Part shown: piece after piece, positions 1 to 7,677 of the stretch
Layout of the letters: every line of letters begins with the position of its first letter
Position numbering within the stretch: the first letter of the stretch is position 1
Assembly: GCA_900769705.1 (NCBI GenBank)
Contig: CAAGHP010000013.1
Span: forward strand, 62,001-126,000
DNA length: 64,000 bases
Direction: 5' to 3'
DNA from: Alphaproteobacteria bacterium
Lineage (GTDB): Bacteria > Pseudomonadota > Alphaproteobacteria > RF32 > CAG-239
Program-made: the position numbers and the translations under genes
Notes under the pieces: generated by a model
The model's database searches: none
What the model was told of the DNA's origin: nothing
What the model saw: the letters and a program-made list of their open reading frames with translations, nothing else

Positions 1-219
1 AAAATTCATATACTATTATGTGCACTAGGATTTTCTTCAGAACTAGAGTTGCCTTCATCTGTACTATTATCCGCATTGCTTGAGGGGGCTAATGTATTGC
101 CGGATTTTAATGTTAATATCAGAGAAATTACAATATTTATAATATCATTATTGACAACGGTTTGTTTTATCGTTAATGTAGACACCGTCTTTAATAAATT
201 TGAGGTAGTTAAAAAATAA
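1..219 (+). CDS. C-terminal end of a membrane protein (5' end outside window)
   Basis: Open in frame 1 from the window edge to TAA at 217-219, so the start is missing. The 72 visible residues have a hydrophobic helix near the end (IIFIISLLTTVCFIV-like stretch) preceded by a 'LELPSSVLLSALLEG' segment. That pattern faintly resembles the second half of PiT-type phosphate permeases ('lPvSttHal.Gai.G'), but this is a guess from a short tail. It ends 3 nt before the CorC-like start, so the two are probably co-transcribed. The antisense reading frame here is a shadow. Confidence 0.5.
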   Translation, partial: KIHILLCALGFSSELELPSSVLLSALLEGANVLPDFNVNIREITIFIISLLTTVCFIVNVDTVFNKFEVVKK

Positions 220-222
220 ATT

Positions 223-1539
223 ATGAGCAGTCCCATATTTGTGTATGTTTTTAACCTGTTTTTAGTCTTTTTGTTAGTTTTTTTTAATGCATTTTTCGTG
301 GTTTCGGAATTTTCTATAGTAAAAATCCGCCGTACAAAATTGGAGGAATTGGCTCATAACGGCAGCAAACGCGCCAAAATCGCCCTCAAAATTAACGAAC
401 ATCTGAATACTTATTTAAGCGCAATTCAGCTTGGTATTACTTTGGCCTCTTTGGGCTTGGGTTGGATTGGTGAACCTGCTGTTTCTAAGCTTTTGGAAGT
501 TGTTTTCGGCACATTTTTAAGCGACAATCCTGTTTTGCTGCATTCTCTTAGCTTTGGTGTGGCATTCAGCCTTATCACTCTGTTTCACGTGGTTTTGGGC
601 GAACTGGTGCCAAAATCTCTGGCTATTCAGGATACCGAGCGCTATGCTTTGGCGATTGCTCCGGCGCTGTATACTTTTAATCATATTTTTTCGCCGTTTA
701 TTTGGGTGTTTGACCATGTGACAATAGGTATTTTGAAAATTATGGGCATTCAGTCCAGTAATGAAAACGGCGATGCTCACTCCGAAGAAGAAATTAAGCT
801 GATTATAGATGCATCGCAAAAAGACGGAATTATTGATGATACCGAGGGCGAAATTATTCAAAATGCAATCTGTTTTTCAGAAACCTGCGCTCATGAAATT
901 ATGATTCCGCGCCAGGATATGAAATGCATCTATAAAAACTCCAGCTATAACGAAGTTATGGACTTTGTGCGTCAGCATAATCACACTCGTTTTCCGCTTT
1001 GCGACAAAGATAAAGATCACATCATCGGTATGGTGCATATCCGCGATATTTTGGAACATCCGGAAGATAAAGACGCTAAAGACTTTTTGAATCATATCAC
1101 ACGCAAAATTCTGTTTGTGCCGGAAAACCACTCAATTTCCGATATTTTGCACCAGATGATGCACAAGCATATTCATTTGGCGATTGTGGTGGATGAGTAC
1201 GGCGGAACAGCTGGTATGATTTCGATGGAAGATATTCTGGAAGAGTTGGTTGGCGATATCCGTGATGAGCATGATGATGCCACGGTTGAGCCTATCAAAA
1301 AAATTGATGATAAATCTTGCGAATTTGACGGTCTTTATTTGGTTGAAGATGCTTTTGACTGTATGGGATTGCCGCATTATGAACCTGAGGAAAGCACTGT
1401 CGGCGGCTATGTTTTTGCGCTTATCGGACGTGAGCCTAAAGTTGGCGACATTGTGGAAGATGAATACTGTCAATACGAAATTTTAGCTGTAGATAATATG
1501 AGAATTACTCGTGTAAAAATCCAGAAGAAACTCGGATAA
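223..1539 (+). CDS. CorC/HlyC (CNNM/UPF0053) family membrane protein
   Basis: A 438-residue protein with the usual three parts of this family. The N-terminal DUF21 membrane domain covers about residues 1-190, with 'NAFFVVSEFS' in the first helix. A CBS pair covers about 225-345 and opens with 'EIMIPRQDM', containing 'DEYGGTAGMISMEDILEELVG'. The C-terminal CorC_HlyC domain covers about 350-435. Family members bind adenine nucleotides through the CBS pair and are linked to Mg2+/Co2+ transport or resistance; the ion here cannot be read from the sequence. The length is normal. ATG 223 follows the upstream stop by 3 nt, suggesting translational coupling. A terminator lies about 100 bp downstream. 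Confidence 0.9.
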   Translation: MSSPIFVYVFNLFLVFLLVFFNAFFVVSEFSIVKIRRTKLEELAHNGSKRAKIALKINEHLNTYLSAIQLGITLASLGLGWIGEPAVSKLLEVVFGTFLSDNPVLLHSLSFGVAFSLITLFHVVLGELVPKSLAIQDTERYALAIAPALYTFNHIFSPFIWVFDHVTIGILKIMGIQSSNENGDAHSEEEIKLIIDASQKDGIIDDTEGEIIQNAICFSETCAHEIMIPRQDMKCIYKNSSYNEVMDFVRQHNHTRFPLCDKDKDHIIGMVHIRDILEHPEDKDAKDFLNHITRKILFVPENHSISDILHQMMHKHIHLAIVVDEYGGTAGMISMEDILEELVGDIRDEHDDATVEPIKKIDDKSCEFDGLYLVEDAFDCMGLPHYEPEESTVGGYVFALIGREPKVGDIVEDEYCQYEILAVDNMRITRVKIQKKLG

Positions 1540-1644
1540 TAATCTACTGCTTTTAACTTTTTGTGCTTGTGTACCAGTTTGTACATATCACTTAAAAATT
1601 TCGTTGCATCTATACACGCTATTTGAGTTTATATGAGCTAGTGC

Positions 1645-1676
1645 CGGTTGCTAAAAATAGCAGCCGTATTTTTTTG
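1645..1676 (+). terminator. Intrinsic terminator after the CorC-like gene
   Basis: CGGTTGCT at 1645-1652 pairs with AGCAGCCG at 1659-1666 (8 bp, one G-U) around an AAAAAT loop, followed by a T-rich run. It separates the CorC transcript from the pilin promoter. Confidence 0.7.
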
Positions 1677-1694
1677 TATGCCAAGATTTTCTGC

Positions 1695-1723
1695 TTTACA
1701 TTTATAGTTTGTTTTATTAAATT
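1695..1723 (+). promoter_or_regulatory. Sigma70-type promoter of pilin leader A
   Basis: TTTACA (1695-1700), a 17-nt spacer and TAAATT (1718-1723). The same arrangement, TTTACA-N17-TARAYT preceded by TGC, occurs upstream of the other two pilin leaders at 3565-3593 (minus) and 39543-39571. The conservation supports it as the real promoter. Confidence 0.7.
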
Positions 1724-1727
1724 GATA

Positions 1728-1925
1728 CTGAAAGCGTGATGGTGCTTTTAGGGCGTGAGAACCCTTTACATTGATAGTCGTTCAAGCATAGCGACTAAAA
1801 TATTATATGCCGATTTCCGTTGGACGGATGTCGGCTAAATAAGGCTATGAGCTGAATAAGCCGAGCTGTCTATCAATGTACGGTTTCTCAACATCCGCCC
1901 GCTTTTTAACAGCGGGTTTTGTTTT
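1728..1925 (+). ncRNA. Structured 5' leader RNA, copy A (riboswitch-like), upstream of a pilin gene
   Basis: About 200 nt between promoter and pilin. Helices seen: P0 1728-1735/1744-1751; P1 1751-1761 with 1885-1890 plus 1896-1900; P2 1768-1777/1870-1879; P3 1776-1780/1792-1796; P4 1809-1820/1824-1835; a weaker P5 at 1843-1846/1859-1862. P1 and P2 enclose the hairpins P3-P5. The 3' strand of P1 (CGCCC, 1896-1900) overlaps the first arm of the terminator (1898-1902), so P1 and the terminator compete. Copy B and the divergent copy C keep the same plan with changed pairing bases. I do not recognise it as a known riboswitch; ligand unknown. Confidence 0.7.
1898..1925 (+). terminator. Intrinsic terminator inside leader A
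   Basis: CCCGC (1898-1902) pairs with GCGGG (1912-1916), followed by TTTTGTTTT. It lies before the ribosome binding site of the pilin gene, so it would work as an attenuator. Its first arm shares CCC with leader helix P1. Confidence 0.7.
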
Positions 1926-1957
1926 ATGTATAGCAAAATTAAACGGAGGTTAGAAAT

Positions 1958-2623
1958 ATGTATAAAAATTTTGAAACAGGGCGTTCTATGATAGAAATGC
2001 TTGGAGTGCTGGCAATTGTCGGAGTTCTTTCGGTCGGAGGAATCGCCGGATATTCCAAAGCGATGGAACAATTTAAGGTAAACAAAGCCATAAACCAATA
2101 TAATATGTTGATTTTCGGAATGCTGGAACATTTAGACAGCATAAAAAAAGAAAATAAAGGAGAAATTGTCGGATTGCTGAGTTTGGCAAAAGATTTAAGC
2201 TTGCTTCCTGTTAGCTGGCAAGCGGATGAACGCAGCGAATATATGTCCGGTTACGGTAATAAAGTAACTGACGACCTCGGCAATACCATTCAGTTGTTTT
2301 TTGTTCCCAATGGTTTTGCCGGCGGTACCGGACGCATGGTGTTCAGCTTGTTTATGGGAGGTCTGAGCGATGGAGAAAATGACAGCCACAGCAGCGTAGG
2401 TTTTTCTAAATCTTTTTGTATATCGGTTCTAAACAATGTTGTGCAACCGCTGCATGCCAACTTGTTATGGGCTAATATTCAAAATCATACCACTTTATAT
2501 GGTGATACCAATTGTAATGGAAAAAATGGTAAATGCTTAAATAATCTTACAATGGATGATATAAATTCAATGTGCAGCTATTGTACTAAGGATAACTTAT
2601 GTCTGTTATATCTAAATTTTTAA
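1958..2623 (+). CDS. Type IV pilin-like protein, copy A
   Basis: A 221-residue prepilin-like protein. A short basic leader (MYKNFETG) precedes the cleavage site. The mature N-terminus begins RSMIEMLGVLAIVG with Glu at +5, then 'VLSVGGIAGYSKAMEQFKVN', the hydrophobic assembly helix. The C-terminal domain is variable and ends with a Cys cluster (CSYC...C) and an aromatic tail, probably the disulfide-bonded D-region. Strong SD CGGAGGT at 1944-1950. Expected to be cut by a prepilin peptidase and assembled in a pilus or pseudopilus; no pilus machinery is in this window. Copies B and C share the N-terminal half but differ downstream. The first ~130 coding bases and the leader are nearly identical to copy B. 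Confidence 0.85.
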   Translation: MYKNFETGRSMIEMLGVLAIVGVLSVGGIAGYSKAMEQFKVNKAINQYNMLIFGMLEHLDSIKKENKGEIVGLLSLAKDLSLLPVSWQADERSEYMSGYGNKVTDDLGNTIQLFFVPNGFAGGTGRMVFSLFMGGLSDGENDSHSSVGFSKSFCISVLNNVVQPLHANLLWANIQNHTTLYGDTNCNGKNGKCLNNLTMDDINSMCSYCTKDNLCLLYLNF

Positions 2624-2639
2624 CATATTCTCTACTGGC

Positions 2640-2669
2640 AGCCGGAATAGTTTTTTCTCTATCCCGGCT
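2640..2669. terminator. Stem-loop between the convergent pilin genes
   Basis: AGCCGGAATAG (2640-2650) pairs with CTATCCCGGCT (2659-2669) with one mismatch, around a T-rich loop. Its position between the two convergent gene ends suggests a shared terminator, although the downstream T tract is weak on both strands. Confidence 0.45.
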
Positions 2670-2681
2670 TATGGTTTTATC

Positions 2682-3329
2682 TCAAAAAATAATGGTTACA
2701 TTACAGCGTTCTTTTTTATTGCAGGAGTTACAAACTGTTTTCATCTGCGACAAAGTCATATTATTCAGGCAGGATGCTTTGTTTTTACACCAAGTATCGC
2801 CATAATATGTGCCGGTGCCGCCTACCATAGCTACTCCGCTGATTGTGCTGTGCAAAGGCTGAAGTATATTGCGGAACATTTCAAAACAAACTTTGTCGTT
2901 AAAGTTATCAGATGACCTATTCCCGGCCTCATCTATAGTTAAACCGCCCAAGTTAAAATCTATAATAAGACCTTCTTTATCAAATGATGAATAACTATTA
3001 TTTGTCTGTCTGTACCGAACGTTAACCCAATTGCCATAATTGTCTTGCAAATATTTATCATTAAGCTTTGTCCAGTTGTTTGGAACAAGATTCAGAGCAA
3101 TAATAATATCTGTAAGATTTGGCTCGCCAACTACGTTTTTTTGAAAATTTTGACGATATTCCAGCAGTCCGAAAATAAGCGAATTGTAGTCCTGAATAAT
3201 TTTATTTACCTTAAATTGCTCCATCGCTTTGGAATAACCGGCGATTCCTCCGACCGAAAGAACTCCGACAATTGCCAGTACGCCCAGCATTTCTATCATG
3301 GAACGCCCTGTTTCAAAATTTTTATACAT
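2682..3329 (-). CDS. Type IV pilin-like protein, copy B
   Basis: A 215-residue paralogue of copy A, facing it. The prepilin leader MYKNFETG, the RSMIEMLGVLAIVG segment with Glu+5 and the 'GGIAGYSKAMEQFKVNK' helix are the same. From about residue 45 the sequence diverges. It keeps 'DYNSLIFGLLEY', a YGDTWC motif and a C-terminal CNSC...C cluster, matching the pattern in copies A and C. SD CGGAGGT precedes ATG 3329. Its own promoter and leader (3362-3593) are an inverted near copy of those of gene A. The pair therefore forms a large imperfect inverted repeat with different C-terminal coding regions inside. Confidence 0.85.
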   Translation of the reverse strand: MYKNFETGRSMIEMLGVLAIVGVLSVGGIAGYSKAMEQFKVNKIIQDYNSLIFGLLEYRQNFQKNVVGEPNLTDIIIALNLVPNNWTKLNDKYLQDNYGNWVNVRYRQTNNSYSSFDKEGLIIDFNLGGLTIDEAGNRSSDNFNDKVCFEMFRNILQPLHSTISGVAMVGGTGTYYGDTWCKNKASCLNNMTLSQMKTVCNSCNKKERCNVTIIF

Positions 3330-3361
3330 ATTTCTAACCTCCGTTTAATTTTGCTATACAT

Positions 3362-3557
3362 AAAACAAAACCCGCTATAAAAAGCGGGCGGATGTTGAGA
3401 AACCGTATACACATAAACGGCTCGGCTTATTCAGCTCATAGCCTTATTTAACCGACATCCGTCCAACGGAAATCGGCATATAAAATTTTAAGTCGCTATG
3501 CTATAACGACTATGTGTATAAAGGGTTCTCACGCCCTGGGCAGACTAACATCTGCCT
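3362..3557 (-). ncRNA. Structured 5' leader RNA, copy B (riboswitch-like)
   Basis: Near copy of leader A on the opposite strand. P2 has changed on both sides: plus-strand 3510-3519 and 3405-3415 hold a CTATGTGTAT/GTATACACATA pair where copy A has a different complementary pair. P0 is now GGCAGA/TCTGCC (3539-3544/3551-3556). The terminator stem CCCGC/GCGGG lies at 3371-3375/3384-3388 and the T tract at 3362-3370 (minus sense). The closing helix again overlaps the terminator arm. Confidence 0.7.
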
Positions 3558-3684
3558 GTTTGAAAGTTTAACTAAAGAAACAAAAAATGTAAAGCAAAAA
3601 CTATGGCTGTTTAGCAAAGCTGTTGACGCTGGTATGAAAAAGATTTATGCTGATGTAAAATTTATGTCGGAAGGGATATTTTAA
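3541..3684 (+). pseudogene. Possible 3' remnant of a disrupted gene ahead of the mutarotase
   Basis: An open frame without its own good start runs into TAA at 3682-3684, which overlaps the mutarotase ATG at 3684. The ~45 residues ('LFSKAVDAGMKKIYADVKF' near the end) look like ordinary protein, and the stop/start overlap is typical of an operon partner. The promoter of leader B lies antisense within it. I infer that insertion of the pilin B cassette removed the 5' part of a gene once coupled to the mutarotase; chance openness is the alternative. Confidence 0.3.
3565..3593 (-). promoter_or_regulatory. Sigma70-type promoter of pilin leader B
   Basis: On the minus strand TTTACA (plus 3588-3593), 17-nt spacer and TAAACT (plus 3565-3570). 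Same motif and spacing as the promoters of leaders A and C. Confidence 0.65.
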
Positions 3685-4499
3685 TGATGTTTGGAAGCAG
3701 ATTTATAAGTTTGGAAAATGATAAAGCAAAATGTAAATTGGCGCTGTGGGGAGCAGATTTGCTGTCGTATTGTCCAAAAGGCGAAGAACATGATGTGTTT
3801 TGGCTTGGAGATTTGAATAAATTTGACAATATTCAGGCTATTCGCGGCGGCGTGCCGGTTTGCTGGCTGCGTTTTGCGGCAGAAAAGCTGAACGATAATC
3901 TTCCGCGCCACGGTTTTGCCCGTATTTCTGAATGGCAAGTGCAAAATGTTGTTTCCAACAATCAAAAGTCAGAGATGGAGTTATATTTAAAGCCTGATGA
4001 AAAATATAATTTGCCGGTTAGCGCAAAGCTGTTTATAAAAATTAGCGATAGACTGGAATATTGCTTGGAAACAACAAATAACGGTGTGGAGGATTTTGCT
4101 TTCAGCGAGGCGCTGCATTGTTATTTTAATGTTAGTTTGCTTGAAAATATTGCAATAAAAGGTTTGAGCGGATATCAGTATAAAAGTTCATTAGATGGCA
4201 AAATATATGAACTTGCCGAGGATTTGAAGATTAGCGGCGAATTTGACGCGGCATTCTTAAACCATAGTGACAATATAGAAATTGTTGATAAGGCTTATAA
4301 GCGGAAAATATGTATTGAAAAACGCGGTTCAAAATCAACAGTGGTTTGGAATCCGGCTAAAGATTTGGCAGAAATGTCGGCTGGGCAATATAAACAATTT
4401 GTTTGCGTTGAACCGGCTAATCAGGGTGATTATTTTGTACGGCTGAAACCGCATGAAACACATCGCATAGCCATGACAATCCATGTCGAAAAATTATGA
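3684..4499 (+). CDS. D-hexose-6-phosphate mutarotase (aldose 1-epimerase family)
   Basis: A 271-residue YeaD-type galactose mutarotase-like protein. The diagnostic block 'IRGGVPVCWLRF...LPRHGFAR' is at about residues 53-78, and the C-terminal 'FVCVEPAN' supplies the conserved Glu region. Such enzymes interconvert alpha and beta anomers of hexose 6-phosphates in the cytoplasm. Two ATGs (3684 and 3687) are possible starts, with AAGGG a few bases upstream. Length fits the family. Its upstream coding neighbour appears truncated. Confidence 0.85.
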   Translation: MMFGSRFISLENDKAKCKLALWGADLLSYCPKGEEHDVFWLGDLNKFDNIQAIRGGVPVCWLRFAAEKLNDNLPRHGFARISEWQVQNVVSNNQKSEMELYLKPDEKYNLPVSAKLFIKISDRLEYCLETTNNGVEDFAFSEALHCYFNVSLLENIAIKGLSGYQYKSSLDGKIYELAEDLKISGEFDAAFLNHSDNIEIVDKAYKRKICIEKRGSKSTVVWNPAKDLAEMSAGQYKQFVCVEPANQGDYFVRLKPHETHRIAMTIHVEKL

Positions 4500-4615
4500 T
4501 TATTTGTTTGAGCGGCGGGAGAAATCCTACCGTTTTTCATTTGCATGATATTCAGTCAAATCTAAAATCCGTGCAGAAATTTTAAAAGGCGGTTGATTAT
4601 TAAAACAAATAAGCT

Positions 4616-5938
4616 ATGATTGCGGCTATGATTGAGATGATGCCTGAAATAAAAGAATATACTGTCAGCGAAATTTCTGCCGCTATTAAAAAGCTGGTGG
4701 AAAATTCGTTTGCGTTTGTGCGGGTTAAAGGCGAAATTTTTGGCGCAAAACGCGCGGATTCCGGGCATTGGTACTTGTCGCTGAAAGATGAAAATTCTCT
4801 GCTTGCCGCTGTTTGCTGGCGCGGCGTGGCTAATACATTGCCGCTTAAAATTGAAGACGGTATAGAGGTTATTGCCAGCGGACGAATCACAACTTTTAAC
4901 GGGCGCTCGTCCTATCAGCTGGTAATAGAAAAGTTGGAAATCGCCGGCGAAGGAGCTTTGCTGAAACTTTTGGAAGAACGCAAGCAAAAGTTTTTAGCCG
5001 AGGGTTTGTTTGCTCAAGAGCATAAAAAGCCGATTCCGTATTTGCCGCAGACTATCGGTGTAATAACCAGTCCGACCGGTGCTGTTATCAGAGATATTAT
5101 TCATCGGGTACGCGATAGATTTCCCAGCCGCATCATTGTGTGGCCGACGCCGGTGCAAGGTGAGGGCGCGGCAGATAAAATCTCAGCTGCCATAAGAGGC
5201 TTTAATGCGTTGCCGCCGGGTGATAAAAATCGTCCGGATGTATTGATTGTGGCGCGCGGCGGCGGTAGTTTGGAAGATTTGTGGCCGTTTAATGAAGAAG
5301 TTGTGGTGCGAGCGGTTTATGATTCTCAAATTCCGCTGATTTCGGCGGTTGGACATGAAACCGATACCATGCTGATAGATTATGCGGCGGATTTGCGGGC
5401 TCCGACACCGACCGGTGCGGCAGAACTGGTGGTTCCGGTAAAAAAGGATATTTATAACACGCTGCTGACGGCTGATTTGCGTATGCAAAATGCCATTAAC
5501 CGCTATATGGGCGAGTTTAAGCAGTATGTGGAGGCGCTGGGGCGTGGAATCCCGCCGCTGGAGCAGTTGGTGTTGGAAAATCAGCAAAAAATTGATGACC
5601 GTAGCGAGCGGTTGAGGCTGGCGTTTGCAAATTTGCTGAAAGATAAAGATAATTTATTAAAATTGACGAATTTGAAACCTTTTTATATTAAGAATCTGCT
5701 TGACGCTAAAAAAGAAAGCCTGAAAAATTTGGCTCTGCGTCTGGATTCCGTTTCGGTAGAATCAGTGCTGAAACGTGGGTTTGCTTGGGTTTCAGACGGG
5801 CGGTTTAAAACGCTGTATTCGGCTACTCAGGCTAAACGCTGCGATGAACTGCATATTCGCTTTGTAGACGGAATCGTTAAGGTTAAAATGATGGAGAAAC
5901 ACAATGCCGTGCAAGGCGATTTGTTTGACGATTTGTAG
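4616..5938 (+). CDS. xseA: Exodeoxyribonuclease VII large subunit
   Basis: A 440-residue XseA. The OB-fold domain is at the N-terminus ('VRVKGEIFGAKRADSGHWYLSLKD'). The catalytic-domain blocks follow: 'VITSPTGAVIRDI', 'VARGGGSLEDLWPFNEE' and 'SAVGHETDTMLIDYAADLRAPTPTGAAE'. With XseB it degrades single-stranded DNA into oligonucleotides; no xseB is in the window. The start is uncertain: ATG 4616 gives the longest form, but the family homology starts near MPEIKEY, so ATG 4637 or 4640 is possible and no clear SD settles it. The 3' end overlaps the next gene by 35 nt. Confidence 0.93.
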   Translation: MIAAMIEMMPEIKEYTVSEISAAIKKLVENSFAFVRVKGEIFGAKRADSGHWYLSLKDENSLLAAVCWRGVANTLPLKIEDGIEVIASGRITTFNGRSSYQLVIEKLEIAGEGALLKLLEERKQKFLAEGLFAQEHKKPIPYLPQTIGVITSPTGAVIRDIIHRVRDRFPSRIIVWPTPVQGEGAADKISAAIRGFNALPPGDKNRPDVLIVARGGGSLEDLWPFNEEVVVRAVYDSQIPLISAVGHETDTMLIDYAADLRAPTPTGAAELVVPVKKDIYNTLLTADLRMQNAINRYMGEFKQYVEALGRGIPPLEQLVLENQQKIDDRSERLRLAFANLLKDKDNLLKLTNLKPFYIKNLLDAKKESLKNLALRLDSVSVESVLKRGFAWVSDGRFKTLYSATQAKRCDELHIRFVDGIVKVKMMEKHNAVQGDLFDDL

Positions 5939-6737
5939 TTTGTTGGCGGCGCTGCCGGCTGAGGCGCTTATTATGTGCGGTGCGGCGCAGCAGGGCGGAA
6001 TTATTCGTTTACAGGACAATAATTTGGCTAAAGTTAAGCTAAACGGCAAAACTTATAACGCGGATAAAAGCGGCGAGTTGGCTATAGCTTTTGCCCGTGA
6101 CGCCGAATTGCAGCAGCCGCTGAAAATTTTTTATAAAGACGGCGCGATGCGGACATATAATCTGCAAATAGCTCAGACTAAATGGGACGTGCAAGAGATA
6201 AACGGTTTGCCTAGTTCTAAAGTTGCACCGGCAAAAACCGATTGGGCGGCTATTCAAAAAGAGCAAAAAGACGTTGGCGGTGCGCTGAATGAATTTAGCA
6301 ATGCCGAAAGTTGGAAAGCCGATATGCTGAAACCGGCGGAAGGACGTACCAGCGGAAATTTCGGCGGGCAGCGTATTATGAACGGACAAAAGAAAAATCC
6401 GCATCAGGGCTGGGATATCGCCGTGTCGGAGGGAACAGAAATTAAGGCGCCGGCTGACGGAATTGTCACTTTGAGCGACGGACCGTATTTTTACAGCGGC
6501 AATGTGGTGGTTTTGGAACATGGACATAATTTGAGTACGGTTTATGCGCATCTGCAAAAAACTTTAGTGAAAAAAGGCGATAAGGTGCAAAGAGGGCAAG
6601 TTATCGGTTTGGCCGGCAAAACCGGCAGAGCGACCGGTTCGCATCTGCATTGGGGCGCTTCGCTGGACGGCGTGCGTTTTGACGCTAAAAATCTGTTGAA
6701 TTTTTATGATAAAGACTGCAAAAAAATAGAGGATTAA
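5904..6737 (+). CDS. Secreted M23-family (LytM) peptidase
   Basis: A 277-residue protein with a signal peptide (cut probably after LPAEA, about residue 21). The C-terminal peptidase_M23 domain has the zinc ligands in 'NPHQGWDIA' (HxxxD) and 'SHLHWG' (HxH). The N-terminal half (about 25-130) resembles the beta-rich domain of periplasmic M23 proteins. It probably cuts peptidoglycan cross-links in the periplasm, or regulates amidases if inactive, but the visible ligands suggest activity. The start overlaps the end of xseA by 35 nt, and the stop is 1 nt before uppP, so xseA-M23-uppP look like one operon. Confidence 0.88.
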   Translation: MPCKAICLTICSLLAALPAEALIMCGAAQQGGIIRLQDNNLAKVKLNGKTYNADKSGELAIAFARDAELQQPLKIFYKDGAMRTYNLQIAQTKWDVQEINGLPSSKVAPAKTDWAAIQKEQKDVGGALNEFSNAESWKADMLKPAEGRTSGNFGGQRIMNGQKKNPHQGWDIAVSEGTEIKAPADGIVTLSDGPYFYSGNVVVLEHGHNLSTVYAHLQKTLVKKGDKVQRGQVIGLAGKTGRATGSHLHWGASLDGVRFDAKNLLNFYDKDCKKIED

Positions 6738-6738
6738 A

Positions 6739-7566
6739 ATGACGACTTTTCATTTGACAATGTTGGCTTTGCTGCAAGGAATTACCGAATTTTTGCCGGT
6801 TAGTTCCTCGGGACATCTGATTTTATTTTCTAAATTTACTTCTTTCCCCGACCAAGGATTGGAGATTGATGTGGCGCTGCATATCGGTTCGATTATTGCC
6901 GTGATGATTTATTTTTGGCGCGATATTTGGTATATGATTGTCGGAATGTTAAAAAGCAAATTGCTGCCGGATTTTAAAATATATGGCTGCAAGGTGTTTT
7001 ATTTGGTGCTGATTGCCACCATTCCGGCATTGCTTTGCGGTGCGGCTCTAAAGTTTATGGGGACAGAAGAACTTCGCAGTACCAAACTTATCGGTTGGAA
7101 TATTCTGCTGTATGGACTGTTGCTGTGGGTTATAGATAGAATGTCGCTGACAGCTTTGAAAATCCGCAATCTGGAAGTAAAAGACGCGGTTTTAATTGGT
7201 TTGGCGCAATGTTTGGCTTTGCTTCCGGGGACAAGCCGTTCGGGGATTACCATTACCATGGGCAGATTCTTGGGCATGGAACGTCGTGAGGCCGCTAAAT
7301 TTTCGATGCTGCTTTCTATTCCGACGATTATTGCCGCTGGTTTGGTTGAAGGTTATGAAATTTGGCAAAGTGGTGATATGTCGCTGATTTTTACGGCGTT
7401 TGACGGCGTGCTTTATTCTTTCGGCTTTTCATTGATGGCGATTTTTGTTTTGATGCAATGGCTCAAAAAGTGGTCGTTTTTTCCGTTTGTTGTATATCGG
7501 GTGGCGTTGGGTACGGCTCTGCTCTTGGACGCTTACGGAATTTATGATATAAAGGTGCTGTTTTAG
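6739..7566 (+). CDS. uppP: Undecaprenyl-diphosphate phosphatase
   Basis: A 275-residue polytopic membrane protein of the BacA/UppP family. Both signature blocks are intact: 'GITEFLPVSSSGHL' at residues 14-27 and 'LPGTSRSGITI' near 160. It dephosphorylates undecaprenyl diphosphate to recycle the lipid carrier for peptidoglycan and other envelope polymers. Its position directly behind an M23 endopeptidase fits a cell-wall operon. Confidence 0.95.
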   Translation: MTTFHLTMLALLQGITEFLPVSSSGHLILFSKFTSFPDQGLEIDVALHIGSIIAVMIYFWRDIWYMIVGMLKSKLLPDFKIYGCKVFYLVLIATIPALLCGAALKFMGTEELRSTKLIGWNILLYGLLLWVIDRMSLTALKIRNLEVKDAVLIGLAQCLALLPGTSRSGITITMGRFLGMERREAAKFSMLLSIPTIIAAGLVEGYEIWQSGDMSLIFTAFDGVLYSFGFSLMAIFVLMQWLKKWSFFPFVVYRVALGTALLLDAYGIYDIKVLF

Positions 7567-7677
7567 TTAAAATAAATATTGCACATTTGTGACAAATTTC
7601 TTAAATCTTCGGTTTAACTTGCCTTTAATCAGAAATTTTGTTATTATTAGACAAATGGTATTTAAGGATAGTTTACA

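Noticed and set aside
1728..1925. Pilin leader as a c-di-GMP riboswitch or T-box
   Set aside because: c-di-GMP riboswitches often control pilins, but the GEMM-I core (GGGCAAACC, tetraloop receptor) and the T-box sequence are absent in all three copies.
2599..2805. 68-codon plus-strand frame between the pilins
   Set aside because: It overlaps the ends of both pilin genes and runs through the stem-loop; no SD.
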